A DNA stretch of 23,075 nucleotides, taken from the NCBI GenBank assembly GCA_900767585.1, contig CAAFZP010000085.1, positions 1 through 23,075 of the forward strand. The letters run 5' to 3'. The notes below the pieces were generated by a model. It saw only the letters and a program-made list of their open reading frames with translations, ran no database searches and was not told where the DNA came from. This stretch comes from Lachnospiraceae bacterium. GTDB lineage: Bacteria > Bacillota > Clostridia > Lachnospirales > Lachnospiraceae. Within the stretch, counting starts at the first letter, position 1. Each line of letters opens with the position of its first letter. A program made the position numbers and the translations under genes. Positions 22,713 to 23,075 of the stretch are shown here, one piece after another.

Positions 22713-23075
22713 ATGCGACGTGAGACAACCGGCGTGACGGAATCCCTGCTTCAGGCAGCGAAGGAAGAATTCCTTACCTATGGATTCCATGATGCCAGCA
22801 TGCGGCGGATATCAGCAGCATGCGGAGTCAGTACCAATTCCATATATACCCGGTTTGGCGACAAGAGCGGACTTTTCACCGCAATCGTACAGGAAGCGGC
22901 AGATGGTCTGATGGAGATGTATATGCAGAGCATACAGAAGGCAACCGAGTGTCCGGACATGGATCATGCCATCGAGGAGGGCAACGAGGGAACCGATCAG
23001 GTATTGGCGTATATCTACCGGTATAAGGAAGAATTTCAGCTTCTGTTCTGCCATTCGGTGGGGACAGAATATGAA
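22713..23075 (+). CDS. TetR/AcrR-family transcriptional regulator (5' part, runs off the window)
   Basis: The first 121 residues are visible; the gene is cut by the window end. The N-terminal helix-turn-helix is typical of TetR proteins: LLQAAKEEFLTYGFHDASM, then RRISAACGVSTNSIYTRFGDKSGLF. The following helices begin the ligand-binding domain, whose ligand cannot be guessed. ATG 22713 follows AAGGAG at 22701-22706 with 6 bases between. The gene stands alone behind the toxin-antitoxin terminator, with its own palindromic promoter, so autorepression is likely; genes it controls may lie beyond the window. Confidence 0.92.
   Translation, partial: MRRETTGVTESLLQAAKEEFLTYGFHDASMRRISAACGVSTNSIYTRFGDKSGLFTAIVQEAADGLMEMYMQSIQKATECPDMDHAIEEGNEGTDQVLAYIYRYKEEFQLLFCHSVGTEYE

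Overview
The window looks like a chromosomal segment of a Gram-positive anaerobe of the Clostridia, most likely the family Lachnospiraceae. This rests on the 23S rRNA 3' end, strong AGGAGG-type ribosome sites, TTGACA/TATAAT promoters, a Gram-positive LexA box, a lipobox lipoprotein and ECF vitamin transport. I name no genus because I could not run a search. Most genes are on the + strand. No intergenic gap exceeds about 260 bases, and I see no tRNA, CRISPR array or insertion sequence.

Positions 1-2056: the 3' end of a 23S rRNA gene and the operon terminator, with no 5S gene behind the 23S. Then a hypoxanthine/deoxyinosine-type DNA glycosylase (+), which converges on a DUF2974 (Mbeg1-like) alpha/beta hydrolase (-). 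Positions 2057-6019: a small two-helix membrane protein, a UvrD/PcrA-type helicase whose promoter holds a LexA (SOS) box between -35 and -10, then a DegV fatty-acid-binding protein with a 107-residue partner and a terminator.

Positions 6113-13787: the most unusual region. Six same-strand genes run from a good promoter to a strong hairpin. They are a ClpX-like AAA+ ATPase without zinc domain but with an LGF loop; a Lon-like AAA+ ATPase without protease domain; an EAL c-di-GMP phosphodiesterase with a degenerate GGDEF domain; a NYN ribonuclease-like protein with two LOTUS/OST-HTH domains; and two DUF4230 proteins, one membrane-anchored and one a lipoprotein. I know of no described system with this composition and propose it as the candidate new system. 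The functional link is inferred from gene order only.

Positions 13811-20384: a biotin regulon. bioY (-) and a five-gene + strand operon diverge from one BirA-type operator whose two half-sites each contain the -35 box of one of the opposed promoters. The operon encodes a MaoC-like hotdog protein, a thiolase lacking its usual second catalytic Cys, a short acyl-CoA/AMP ligase, a fused two-domain ECF ATPase and EcfT. The transport genes complete a BioY ECF transporter. The three enzymes recall the BirA-regulated yhfUTS genes of Bacillus and have no settled role.

Positions 20417-23075: a more AT-rich accessory stretch. It holds a MerR regulator with a membrane-anchored DUF6591-like protein, a Phd/YefM-RelE-type toxin-antitoxin pair, and the 5' part of a TetR regulator running off the end. 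The TetR promoter carries a long palindrome, and part of it recurs in the bioY leader.
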